From: CAZWDO01 sp964632485 [NCBI: uncultured bacterium]
Lineage (GTDB): Bacteria > JAGOEH01
Reading direction: 5' to 3'
DNA: 64,000 bases
Assembly (NCBI GenBank): GCA_964632485.1
Contig: CAZWDO010000008.1
Span: 70,129 to 134,128, forward strand
The notes under the pieces are model-generated. The model was not told the origin of the DNA. It worked only from the letters and a program-made list of their open reading frames with translations, and searched no databases. Below, piece after piece: positions 44,862 through 54,176 of the stretch. Position 1 is the first letter of the stretch. Every line of letters begins with the position of its first letter. Made by a program: the position numbers and the translations under genes.

Positions 44862-45872
44862 TTATTCCTGAGGCGCGCTCGGCGTCGTGAAATCCTCTAC
44901 TTTAATAATACTTTTTTGTTTTTCCAGCCAATTCATAACATATTGATCTTTAAAATGATTGATAATACTCATTTTGACTGAATCGAAAGGCATCACTCCA
45001 GCTTCTGCTTTTTCATCTATCCGGATAATATGGTAGCCGAAACTGGTTTCGACGACATTGCTCGTCTGGCCAGGGTTGAGGGCAAAAGCGGCTTGTTCGA
45101 ATTGGGGAGCCATTTCCCCTTTGGAGAAGAAACCCAAGTCGCCTCCATTGTTTTTAGAGGGACAATCGGAATGTTCTTTTGCCAGAGTTCCAAATTCGGC
45201 GCCGGATTTTAAACGTTTCAACAGGTTTTCCGCTTGTTTGCGTTTTTTATCTCGCGTAGTTTGATTATCGCTTTCTTCTGTTTTAATCAAAATGTGACGG
45301 GCATGGACTTTGCCGGGACTCGTATATTCTTCTTGATGTTCTGTATAATATGTACGCAGACTGTCTTCAGGCAGACTATCCACTTCGTTTGTAATTCGGT
45401 TGAGAATCGCTTGGACAAGGAGCGTCTCCTTTACGTCAGCGACATATTCATCAAAGGTCGCTCCAAATTCCTTTAGTCGGGCGAAAAAAGTCTGACTGTC
45501 GGGGAATTGGCTGATCGTATGATTGATATTTAAATTTAAAACAGAGTCGCTGACGGTATTGAAATCTTCCTGAGTTGCGCTTTGGAATAAAAGCTCTTTA
45601 TTGATTTCCTGTTCCTTGGTCATGGAAAAAAGTTGTTGGCGGATGATTTCCCGCAGGGAATCTGATACAGGCGGTTGCTGAGTTTGATCGATATACCGAT
45701 CGATCAGAACATATAAGTCTTCCTTGTACATATATTTGTTACCCACTTTGGCGACTTTTTCCTTTGTGGTATCTTCTATCATCGTATTGTCGGCCGGATT
45801 CTCAGCTCCTTTCTTACAAGCTGATAAAATTAGAGAAATTGCCAACAAAGAAATTAAAATGAAACGTAGCAT
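44862..45872 (-). CDS. PpiC-type peptidyl-prolyl isomerase lipoprotein (PrsA/SurA-like)
   Basis: The N-terminus MLRFILISLLAISLILSACKK has a lipobox LSAC, so the mature protein should be membrane-anchored. A helical chaperone-like region (about 40-185) precedes one parvulin domain, marked by VHARHILIK, GGDLGFFSKGEMAPQFE and TSFGYHIIRI. The length of 336 residues is in the PrsA/SurA range. It likely assists folding of exported proteins. The gene overlaps the preceding serine hydrolase gene by one base (TAATG) and is its downstream partner. Confidence 0.9.
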   Translation of the reverse strand: MLRFILISLLAISLILSACKKGAENPADNTMIEDTTKEKVAKVGNKYMYKEDLYVLIDRYIDQTQQPPVSDSLREIIRQQLFSMTKEQEINKELLFQSATQEDFNTVSDSVLNLNINHTISQFPDSQTFFARLKEFGATFDEYVADVKETLLVQAILNRITNEVDSLPEDSLRTYYTEHQEEYTSPGKVHARHILIKTEESDNQTTRDKKRKQAENLLKRLKSGAEFGTLAKEHSDCPSKNNGGDLGFFSKGEMAPQFEQAAFALNPGQTSNVVETSFGYHIIRIDEKAEAGVMPFDSVKMSIINHFKDQYVMNWLEKQKSIIKVEDFTTPSAPQE

Positions 45873-47128
45873 TAGAAGTTTCCTTTCGCATTGATTAAAA
45901 TTTGGTAAACGGCACGAAAAACATCCTCTTCAATCGCATTGAATACGCGTTCGCCTTTTAGGTCCCGTTGCAGTCCATTGGTCATGAATATAATTCCAAA
46001 GCGGTGATTGTCCAAATCTGCGTACATATCACTATGCAGGCCATAAGCCGAGCCTGAATGTCCGATGAGGGGAACACCGGGTATCAGATCTTCCGTAATA
46101 TGCAAACCGAGCGCTTTGGCTTTATATAGTCCTTCATGGCTTTCGCCAGACCAGTTTTTCGCCATCATTTGGCTAATGGTTTCGGTTTTAAAGGGCGAGA
46201 ATGACTCAACATGGTCGGTGTCAAGAAAAAGCTGCAAAAATCTAGCCATATCCAGGATATGGCAGCGTAACCCACCCTGGGGACTAAAAATTAAACCGTT
46301 GGTACCGAGTTCATAATGGCTTAAATCGGCAAGTTGCGGTTCATTCCCATTATAATCGTCTTTTTGTGGAACCCATTGGCCGTCAATATACCGGTAAATT
46401 GTAGCCAGATGATTCAAATCCGCTATATCCTGTATATTGAAACTGGCTTGCATCCCCAGGGGTTTTAAAATCTGATTGACCATGTACTGATCAAAACGCT
46501 GATGGCTGACTTTTTCTATGATGGTTCCCAATATGCCAAACGCTAAGTTGCAATATTCAAAAGTCGTTCCGGGTTCAGCCTCTTGCCAGCAATCGCCGTC
46601 ATTATAGTACGAACCGTCTGGAAGTATATAACTCGTTATGGGGTAGATAGAATCACTGTATGAAAGCATGAGAAATTTTTCATAATTCGGGCCGTCGCTG
46701 AGACTGGAAGTATGGGTCAATAATTGACGGATTGTAAGGGGTGTCTCGGGGAAAGATGGGTTGCGCAGGGAATAACCAAGGTACAGATTAATGTCCTGAT
46801 CCAAATCAAGTAATCCCTTCTGCAGAAGCAACATAATTCCTGATGCAACAAATGATTTAGAAATAGAGGCAATGCGGAAAAAAGTCGTATCGGTAACAGG
46901 AGTCGATTTTTCGGTGTTAGAGATTCCGTAATTGTACGAGTAACGGATCGAATCAGGAGTAACAACCAGCACATTCATTCCCAGTACGCCGTATTGTTGC
47001 GCAATCGTGGCTAATGAATCGTTTAAAGCAGCGGTAGATGATAATGAGATGGAATCGGAAAGTGGCAGCGCCATACGCGTAACTCCTGCTAATATAATTA
47101 TGAGGAAAGGAAGGAAAACTTTTTTCAA
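45872..47128 (-). CDS. secreted beta-lactamase-family serine hydrolase
   Basis: The 418-residue precursor starts with a signal peptide (MKKVFLPFLIIILAGVTRM). The active-site motifs are SISK in FRIASISKSFVASG, YCN in FEYCNLAFGILG (the YxN motif) and HSGSAYG near the C-terminus. As with the copy at 11272-12474, the substrate cannot be deduced: esterase, D-aminopeptidase or carboxypeptidase are all possible. It is translated with the PpiC lipoprotein, which may help it fold in the periplasm (inference). Confidence 0.85.
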   Translation of the reverse strand: MKKVFLPFLIIILAGVTRMALPLSDSISLSSTAALNDSLATIAQQYGVLGMNVLVVTPDSIRYSYNYGISNTEKSTPVTDTTFFRIASISKSFVASGIMLLLQKGLLDLDQDINLYLGYSLRNPSFPETPLTIRQLLTHTSSLSDGPNYEKFLMLSYSDSIYPITSYILPDGSYYNDGDCWQEAEPGTTFEYCNLAFGILGTIIEKVSHQRFDQYMVNQILKPLGMQASFNIQDIADLNHLATIYRYIDGQWVPQKDDYNGNEPQLADLSHYELGTNGLIFSPQGGLRCHILDMARFLQLFLDTDHVESFSPFKTETISQMMAKNWSGESHEGLYKAKALGLHITEDLIPGVPLIGHSGSAYGLHSDMYADLDNHRFGIIFMTNGLQRDLKGERVFNAIEEDVFRAVYQILINAKGNF

Positions 47129-47271
47129 ATGGCATCCTTAGTTAGTTTTCATTTTATCTTTGGAGCAAACGGGAAATCTTGAGTACAGGCGCGCGAAATT
47201 CGACATCAAGTAGGCAGTTTACAATTCTGAGAGGCTTCGCCTAGTTGCGCGCAATCATTTAAAAGAGTAAG

Positions 47272-47301
47272 ATAATATAGGTTTTTTTAGCCTTTTGGCA
47301 A
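47272..47301 (-). promoter_or_regulatory. promoter of the serine hydrolase-PpiC pair
   Basis: On the minus strand TTGCCA (47296-47301), 18 nt, TATTAT (47272-47277). It gives a leader of about 137 nt that includes a small AGGC/GCCT hairpin near 47232-47242. Confidence 0.5.
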
Positions 47302-47338
47302 GAGTTTTTTTCAAAATTTTCGGCATTAAACTCAGTTT

Positions 47339-50300
47339 TCAATTCGAGATTAATAAATTAGATGAATGTATATAACGCTGGGAGCATGTTATCAAATCAT
47401 CGGGTTCGATTTGATAATAGAAGATACCGTTCTCTTTATCCTTTTCGATGCCGCGTAAAAACAGGTAATAGATCCCGCCCAGGTGGCGATGGGGTTGATA
47501 ATCGGCCAGGGTATGTGATAAGTGCTGATGAAGCGCCAGGGTATAGAGATAACCCTGCAGGTAGTATCCTGAGCGGTCCATAGCGGCATGAAGCTTGTCA
47601 GGAGTATAGTTTCCCGTCTGGGTTCCCAGATTGTTGGTTTTCCAGTCGAGTACAAAATAGCGGCCCTGCCATTCAAAAACCAGGTCGATATAACCCTGGA
47701 TAAATCCGGTCAGCGAATCGACCGTGATTTCCCCAATAGGGAATTTCAAAAGAGTATTCAACGCCCGCGAGTCGAAATCGGCGATGGGAAAACAGAACTG
47801 GAGTTCCTTAAGTGTTTGGGCATCATCTAACTGATTGAGAGTCAGCTTGCCCCGGGAATGGCGCAGAGGAACGGAGAGGGTGGTTTCAACTAATTTTACC
47901 AGGATATCGGAAAGAGTATCCAATGGCAACTGCGGTGACAGTGGATACTGATAATATAAAGAAGGAATCAGTCGCCGCGGCTCCGGCCGGCTGAAGTTGA
48001 GCTGTTCGAAGAGGGCATGGACCAGATTCCCGGTTTGAGCGCCGCCGGGCAGGGTATTCAGGGGAAAAGCGGATTCATCGGTCGGGAGAGTTGTTTCCGG
48101 TGGATTTTCTGTAAGAGTCTCTTCTGTTTCCCAATCCGTAAAATCCGGTCGCGTTTCGTGGAGGCGCTGGGTCATGCCTGAAAAACTGGACATGCGCCAA
48201 GCGGGGGCCAGTGAAGCTGCGAAGGCCAGCTCGGGCTTGAAGCTGATATTCTCACATTTAGCAGATTGGGCTTCCGTGGCCGGAGTCCATCCCGTAAAAG
48301 TCAGGGTTTGCCAGGCAATAGAGGCGTGTTCGCTTAGTTTTTGCTGTCGATTGTGAAAAAAGTAATGAGTGGAAAACGATTCCACTTTGCCATTGCGGGG
48401 AGTATAGCCTTCAGGCCAATCTATATAACAGCGGTAGCGGGCGCGGGTTACCGCGACATAAAAAAGGCGTAAGAGTTCCGGATCAGGCGTCGCGGATTCC
48501 TTGTTATCTTTATTTTTTTTCAATTGGAGGTCCACAGAAGGATTAAAATTGATGCGTGTGGAATATTCGGAAAGCTCAGTGGCTGCTTTATCACTATTTG
48601 GAACATTCCAGAGGAAGGGACAGAATACGATGTTATATTGCAGTCCTTTAGCTTTATGAATTGTGATGATCTGAATGGCATTGCCATCCTTTTCAAGGCG
48701 TAACTCCGTTTCCACACTTCCGCTTTCCGCTTCGATCAGGGATTGCATTTCCTGGATGATATAGCCGGGATCGTTGGTCTTATGATAATCAATCGTGTTT
48801 AGATAATCGATCAAGTGATTGAAATTGGTGATCTTACGATCACCGTCGGGATAGCCCCACAATCGTTGGTCTAATTTAGTATCTTCGCGGAACGTCTGGA
48901 ACATGCGCAGTAAACCGTATTTAAGCCATAGCTGATGGTAGCGGCTGAATTTCTGCAGCAAATCAAAGGTAATCTGGTTCTCACTGTGAATCTCCGCGGG
49001 TCTATATCCTAACAGATGGGTCAGGCATACAGCCTTGACGGTAGGTTGGAAATGGGGATTGTGGACCGCTTTGAGAAAGAGGAGTAGCTCCCAGGCTTCC
49101 AGCGAGTTGAAGACTGAATCCCGTTGGAGAGTGGCGACGGGTATTCCGAGTTGGTTGATGGCTTGTTTCATTAAAGAGGCTTGAAAATGATTATTGACCA
49201 GAATGGCAATATCCTGGGGCTGGATGGGCTTGCCGTCTAAAGTGATGCCAGGTTTCCCGGGTAGGCGCCACAAAATGCGGCTGATTTCAGAAAGCAGTGA
49301 GCGGGTGATGATGGAATTAGTATTGGATTTATTATTAAATATAGTATTCCCTTCATGGTGGCGAATCACCAGCGGCGCTGCTATTTCCGGATCGAGCATG
49401 AGTTTCAGTTCGTTATGGGGAGGGCTTGATAAGGTGTGGTACTGAATGTCAATATCCCCAAATGGATTGGGATGATCGCTGAAAAGCGCATTGAGGGCCT
49501 GGACCAGTTCGGGAGTGGATCGCCAGTTGGTTTCCAGGAACCGGCAGTCATGACTTTCGTCGCGAGCCTTGAGATAAACGCTCAGGTCGGCGCCGCGAAA
49601 GCGGTAGATTGATTGTTTGGGATCGCCGATGAGAAATAAGCTGTGTCCTTCATGCGCGAAAATGGTGTGAAAGATGGTGTATTGAGTGATATCGGTATCC
49701 TGGAATTCGTCGATGAGGGCTGCCCGGTAGGAGTGACGCAAGCTATCGGTTAATATACCGCCGCGCGCGCTGTCGGTCAGAGCGTCGGCCACAAGTGTCA
49801 GCAGATCCTTGAATGATTGCTGGTTTAAGCTGCGTTTACGGCGTTCAAGGCATTGCTGAATATCCTGGAAAAAAAACGCCTTAAAGATGGGGAGCGATAA
49901 CTGCAGTTCGTCGATAAAGGTTTTAGCCAGTTTAATGAATTCGATAATTTCCGGGTGTTGGTTGATGTTTTTATTGAAAACTTTTTTGGTTATTTCGGTA
50001 AGACAGATCATGTATCCGTAATCAGTTTGGAAGGCATTTTCCAGGCTATTAATATAAAAAAGCGGATTTTTTTTGAAATCGCGATCATTTATAATATTGT
50101 CAAGGTTAAGCATAAATTCACGGATTGCATCTCTATGTTCCCGCCAGAATTGACGTAACTCCCGCCATCGGTTTTCCAATGCGGTGATCGGGATTTCGCT
50201 ATCGGGTTCAATGGACTGGATGGGGTATTCCAGTAAGGGGGATAATTTTTTTATTAAGCTATTGAGAGTTATCTTGGATTCGCTGAGAAAATCCTGGTAG

Positions 50301-50818
50301 AAGCGGGGCATGGGGTACACAATGCGCCGCCATGAATCCTGGAAGGCTTCCAAGCGCAGGGAGGTTTCATTGGGGAGCAGTTCGGCATTGAAGGTGACCC
50401 CGGCTTCGAAGGCGTTCTCCTGTAAAACGGAGCGACAAAATCCGTGAATCGTGTAAACCGAGCTTTCATCGAAAGAGGTGAGGGCCGATTGCAGGTGGCG
50501 CCGGCATTTTTCCGCACTTTCTGAATCAATAACCCAGGGACGGATTACGGAATCTTGCGGCAATGTCTCAGCCGGATTTCCTGAATCGAAGTGATGAATA
50601 TGATCCTGCAGGGTTTGCCGTATGCGTTCTCTCAATTCTCCCGTAGCCGCCTGGGTGAAGGTTACCACCAGGATTTGCGGGGGTGTGAGCGATCGCTCGA
50701 GTAGCAGGCGCAGATAGAGCTGAGTGATGGCATGAGTTTTACCAGTGCCGGCGCCGGCTTCCAGCAAATGGACGCCATTGAGAGGAATGGACTGAGCATT
50801 GAATACTTGATGGTTCAT
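47339..50818 (-). CDS. recB: exodeoxyribonuclease V subunit RecB (helicase-nuclease)
   Basis: RecB is the 3'-5' helicase and nuclease of RecBCD, which processes double-strand ends. The 1159-residue protein has Walker A EAGAGTGKTHA (20-30), VVTFTQAATGELRERI, IDEFQDTD, GDPKQSIYRFRGAD, TIHKAKGLQYNIVF and FYVAVTRAR. The C-terminal nuclease domain shows GYIDLVFEW and FVLDWKTNN near 1057 with the conserved GYYLQGYLYTLAL helix. It starts one base after the recC stop. No recD follows; the operon ends here. Confidence 0.95.
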   Translation of the reverse strand: MNHQVFNAQSIPLNGVHLLEAGAGTGKTHAITQLYLRLLLERSLTPPQILVVTFTQAATGELRERIRQTLQDHIHHFDSGNPAETLPQDSVIRPWVIDSESAEKCRRHLQSALTSFDESSVYTIHGFCRSVLQENAFEAGVTFNAELLPNETSLRLEAFQDSWRRIVYPMPRFYQDFLSESKITLNSLIKKLSPLLEYPIQSIEPDSEIPITALENRWRELRQFWREHRDAIREFMLNLDNIINDRDFKKNPLFYINSLENAFQTDYGYMICLTEITKKVFNKNINQHPEIIEFIKLAKTFIDELQLSLPIFKAFFFQDIQQCLERRKRSLNQQSFKDLLTLVADALTDSARGGILTDSLRHSYRAALIDEFQDTDITQYTIFHTIFAHEGHSLFLIGDPKQSIYRFRGADLSVYLKARDESHDCRFLETNWRSTPELVQALNALFSDHPNPFGDIDIQYHTLSSPPHNELKLMLDPEIAAPLVIRHHEGNTIFNNKSNTNSIITRSLLSEISRILWRLPGKPGITLDGKPIQPQDIAILVNNHFQASLMKQAINQLGIPVATLQRDSVFNSLEAWELLLFLKAVHNPHFQPTVKAVCLTHLLGYRPAEIHSENQITFDLLQKFSRYHQLWLKYGLLRMFQTFREDTKLDQRLWGYPDGDRKITNFNHLIDYLNTIDYHKTNDPGYIIQEMQSLIEAESGSVETELRLEKDGNAIQIITIHKAKGLQYNIVFCPFLWNVPNSDKAATELSEYSTRINFNPSVDLQLKKNKDNKESATPDPELLRLFYVAVTRARYRCYIDWPEGYTPRNGKVESFSTHYFFHNRQQKLSEHASIAWQTLTFTGWTPATEAQSAKCENISFKPELAFAASLAPAWRMSSFSGMTQRLHETRPDFTDWETEETLTENPPETTLPTDESAFPLNTLPGGAQTGNLVHALFEQLNFSRPEPRRLIPSLYYQYPLSPQLPLDTLSDILVKLVETTLSVPLRHSRGKLTLNQLDDAQTLKELQFCFPIADFDSRALNTLLKFPIGEITVDSLTGFIQGYIDLVFEWQGRYFVLDWKTNNLGTQTGNYTPDKLHAAMDRSGYYLQGYLYTLALHQHLSHTLADYQPHRHLGGIYYLFLRGIEKDKENGIFYYQIEPDDLITCSQRYIHSSNLLISN

Positions 50819-50819
50819 T

Positions 50820-53800
50820 TTATACGGTAACTTGGATGTCGTTGAAAAAAGTGTGGGCGGTGGCGACGAATTGGTGAATCCAGGGGGTGCTCTCTGGATT
50901 TTCCTGCCAGGTTTTAATTTGTTCTTCCAAAGGTTGATCCGTGAATATCATGCTCCAGAAAGGATCGCGCAGGAATTCGGGAAGGGTCTTGCAGGAAGTG
51001 GAAAATGCCAGGCTAAGCGCATGGAATTCAGCCTCATCGTGGTGGCGGCCTTTTTGGATATTGTTGGAAAACTCATGATAGAAATTCCATGATGTCCCGG
51101 GCAGAAAAAAAAGCGGCTGGCGGCGGCCCTGCTCAAAAATTTTAACAAAATTAGAAATAACCGGAACGGCGCTTACCGGCGTACATTCTTCGATTGAGAG
51201 TGTATTGAGTTTGAATGGCGTTTTATTTTGAGAGTAAATTAAGCGTCCATCCACAGGAGTTTGCAGCAGCCAGGCCAGTATATTCTGAGCGATCCATAAC
51301 CGGGTGATTTTTTTACCGATATTTTCCGAAAAGTGGTATTCGATCAGCGTATATCCCGCGTTATCTCTGCGCTTGTAAATCTGTCCTGCCGCCCGCAAGA
51401 TATAATTTTCAAATTGTTTTTGAAGATCGACAGGCTCTGTCTCATGCCAAACCGGCAGAGCTTCGATGGCAGAACGAATGACTTGGACTTGCTCTTTCGA
51501 TTGAGCGAAAAGCGACTCACCGTAATGGCTGAGCGGCAATTGAGCGGCGCCCCGAAATTTTTCAGGCGGTACGTCGGGCAATTCCATTAATTGTTTTTTG
51601 ATGATATGTTGATTTAAAGAATCGATTTCAAAGGGTTCACTTTCCTTGATGCTTTCCTCCACCGCTGGAAAGCGGGCATTGAGTATCTTTCCGCAGAAAT
51701 ATGCGGCCGGATTTTTGAAAAACTGATGCAGTTCTTCGATGTCAAGAATTTCCTTATAATCTTCCACGATAAGCGGTTGGAAAAAATCAAGGGAACGGGA
51801 AATAATGGAGCCTTCGGCGATTTGTCGGGCCAAATGCTGATATTGGACATTATACGTTTGGTGGCGAGGGGATGCGGCATCGACATAGATGGGATTGAAG
51901 TTGTGGAGGGGGTGCGAGATGCGCAGGAACTCGCTGATTTTTTTATTTTTTTCGGATGAGTCGTCGTGTGCCGTGTTCGGCAATCTGAATCGCCGATCGA
52001 TATAATCGACGAATTCGCGAACCAGTAGTGACGGAAAGATTTCACTATTGTCGTTGGGATTATGGCCGAGATAGCTTATATAGAGTGTCTCACGGGCCGA
52101 AAGCAGGGTTTCCAGAAACAGGTAGCGGTCGTGTTCGCGTGGGATGCGGTCGTTGGCCATGGGATGGCTGGCGATCAGGTCGAATGGTATTTGGATCGTT
52201 GGGCGCGGGTAGGCGTTATCGTTCATACCAATCAGGCAGATGATGCGATAGGGGATGCTGCGCATGGGTACCATCCCCGTGAAGAGGAGATCGCCACGAC
52301 TGAATCCTGAATCTGCTGCAGAAGAATCAAGGTGTTTGATCAAATATTCGCGGATAATTTTCACGGATACGGTCAGCGAAAGATGACACAGCTCCTCATC
52401 CAAGCGCAGAGAGTGGAAAATCCGCTGGATATCAGACACGTCTCTACGATCGCAGGTATCAAGGGGCAGGAAGCATTCGAGCATGGATTTAAGGTAGTCG
52501 CTCCAGGCGTGGAGTTCGAGGGGATGTTGCAGTTCATGATAAAGGGTTTTTAGTTTTTCCCAGATATCGATCAACCGATTGAACAGGTCTGTGTCCGCAA
52601 TATCGATGTGAGGGTAGCGAAGCGGTTCATCCTGGATATTCCCGGGTGTTGTCATGATCAGCAATCCATTGATCAGTAGATCCAATCCTGCTTCCCATGT
52701 AGTTTCCCTTAAGGGTTGCTGGCCGTTAAAAGTTTGGCGGAAAATTCCATCGATACCCCAGCGAATGCCGCATTCCTCGATCCATTGGCGGAGAGTTTCT
52801 AAATCCGTTTCTGTAAAATTGAATTTGTGGGATATCCATTCGTTTTCTATAATCTGCAGGAGGGTTTCGGCGCTAAAACGGCTGGTGGCAAGGTCAAGTA
52901 ATTGCAGGATAATGCTGCTCAGGGAATTTTTATCTCTGATCGATCGGTCGGCCATGCTAAAGGGGATTTCTTTGAAAACCGCGTTGATATAAGGGAGGTA
53001 ACTTTTTAATTCGGGTGTCAAAACCAGGATATCGCTGATGGAAAGAGTTGAATCGTGATTTAGCCAGCCGAGAACCTGATCGCGTAAGGCTTCGAGTTCA
53101 CGCGCGGGAGTATAGGCATCGACAATGTAAATGCTGTTGTCCACTTCTGGTACCTGTACCGGTTCTTGAGGCAGTTCCCGCATGTCGAGAATATCTTGCT
53201 GAATTTGATGTAAAAGGGAAGGAGAATCCTCCTGGGTGTCATCGATCAGGTCCTCGTGTAAGTCAGATGCGAAGATTTCAGGGAACCGGCGGAAAAAGTT
53301 CAGCCCGACCTTGCCCCAATTGGCCAGCAGCGGGTTGCTGATTTCGTAATGCAGATCAGCGACCATATTGACAGTGGTGGGTTGCCGCGCCTGAAGTTGA
53401 TAATATTTTTTTTCCTTGATAATATCAAGCCAGTAATGGCGGCAGGGATTGAGTAAATAAGCATGAATAGGAATAGAGTCTTTGAGTTTTTGGAAAAAAT
53501 TGAAATAGTATTCGGGCAGGATAATCAGGCCGAAAATATACAGGGGAGCGGGGACTGATTGAATAATTCGGCTATCGGGCGATTCAACGGCGGCAAGTAG
53601 TTGCTGTTTGCGTCGTACAGGGTGATCGGACCCGTATCGTTCGGCCAACTTCCGCCATATCTCGGCCTGCCACAATTCGTTGCTATCCTGTAGACTGGAA
53701 TACTGGTATTGCCCTTTTTCCCATTTTTCAATCATGGTCTCGCGGTAGATATGATACTGATCGAAGAGATCGGCGAGTTTTCCGGCGAGTTGAAAGCTGT

Positions 53801-54176
53801 GCAACGGATCATGGTGGACATAGTTGGCGATAGCGCGGAATGGTTCCTGATGAAGGAAATCGTTTTGGAAGAGATGGTTGATGGTCCATTGCATGGCGGT
53901 TTGGCGCCAGGGAGACGGGCTGTGGTTGTCGGGGAAGACAATTTTCCATAACCGGTCCACGATTTCGGATGGCTGGATGAAGCGGAAGTTGAAAAAAATC
54001 TCGTTTTGCCTGGCGATCTGTCGGGAGAGCCATTGTCCCATTCCCGGAGTTTGAGTGATAATCCACACCGGTTCAAAAACTTTTCGTTTTTGTCGCCCAA
54101 TGTTTTCCGCCAGCTTTTCTGCCAGCATTTCCAGTCGATTGCTGGTAAATATTCGTGATATGGGTGATTGTTTCAT
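50820..54176 (-). CDS. recC: exodeoxyribonuclease V subunit RecC
   Basis: RecC scans for Chi and channels the strands in RecBCD; its helicase fold is inactive. The 1118-residue protein begins with the family pattern SNRLEMLAEKLAENIG and ITQTPGMGQWLSRQIA, and has ADRSIRDKNSL, DLLFTGMVPMRSIPYRIICLIGMNDNAYP (the RecC central signature) and ELHQFFKNPAAYFCGKIL. It overlaps the golvesin-type amidase gene by four bases and leads straight into recB. Confidence 0.95.
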   Translation of the reverse strand: MKQSPISRIFTSNRLEMLAEKLAENIGRQKRKVFEPVWIITQTPGMGQWLSRQIARQNEIFFNFRFIQPSEIVDRLWKIVFPDNHSPSPWRQTAMQWTINHLFQNDFLHQEPFRAIANYVHHDPLHSFQLAGKLADLFDQYHIYRETMIEKWEKGQYQYSSLQDSNELWQAEIWRKLAERYGSDHPVRRKQQLLAAVESPDSRIIQSVPAPLYIFGLIILPEYYFNFFQKLKDSIPIHAYLLNPCRHYWLDIIKEKKYYQLQARQPTTVNMVADLHYEISNPLLANWGKVGLNFFRRFPEIFASDLHEDLIDDTQEDSPSLLHQIQQDILDMRELPQEPVQVPEVDNSIYIVDAYTPARELEALRDQVLGWLNHDSTLSISDILVLTPELKSYLPYINAVFKEIPFSMADRSIRDKNSLSSIILQLLDLATSRFSAETLLQIIENEWISHKFNFTETDLETLRQWIEECGIRWGIDGIFRQTFNGQQPLRETTWEAGLDLLINGLLIMTTPGNIQDEPLRYPHIDIADTDLFNRLIDIWEKLKTLYHELQHPLELHAWSDYLKSMLECFLPLDTCDRRDVSDIQRIFHSLRLDEELCHLSLTVSVKIIREYLIKHLDSSAADSGFSRGDLLFTGMVPMRSIPYRIICLIGMNDNAYPRPTIQIPFDLIASHPMANDRIPREHDRYLFLETLLSARETLYISYLGHNPNDNSEIFPSLLVREFVDYIDRRFRLPNTAHDDSSEKNKKISEFLRISHPLHNFNPIYVDAASPRHQTYNVQYQHLARQIAEGSIISRSLDFFQPLIVEDYKEILDIEELHQFFKNPAAYFCGKILNARFPAVEESIKESEPFEIDSLNQHIIKKQLMELPDVPPEKFRGAAQLPLSHYGESLFAQSKEQVQVIRSAIEALPVWHETEPVDLQKQFENYILRAAGQIYKRRDNAGYTLIEYHFSENIGKKITRLWIAQNILAWLLQTPVDGRLIYSQNKTPFKLNTLSIEECTPVSAVPVISNFVKIFEQGRRQPLFFLPGTSWNFYHEFSNNIQKGRHHDEAEFHALSLAFSTSCKTLPEFLRDPFWSMIFTDQPLEEQIKTWQENPESTPWIHQFVATAHTFFNDIQVTV

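Noticed and set aside
51614-52045. Open frame of 143 codons in another frame of recC
   Set aside because: It lies entirely inside recC, which is intact across the region; composition is unlike a real protein.
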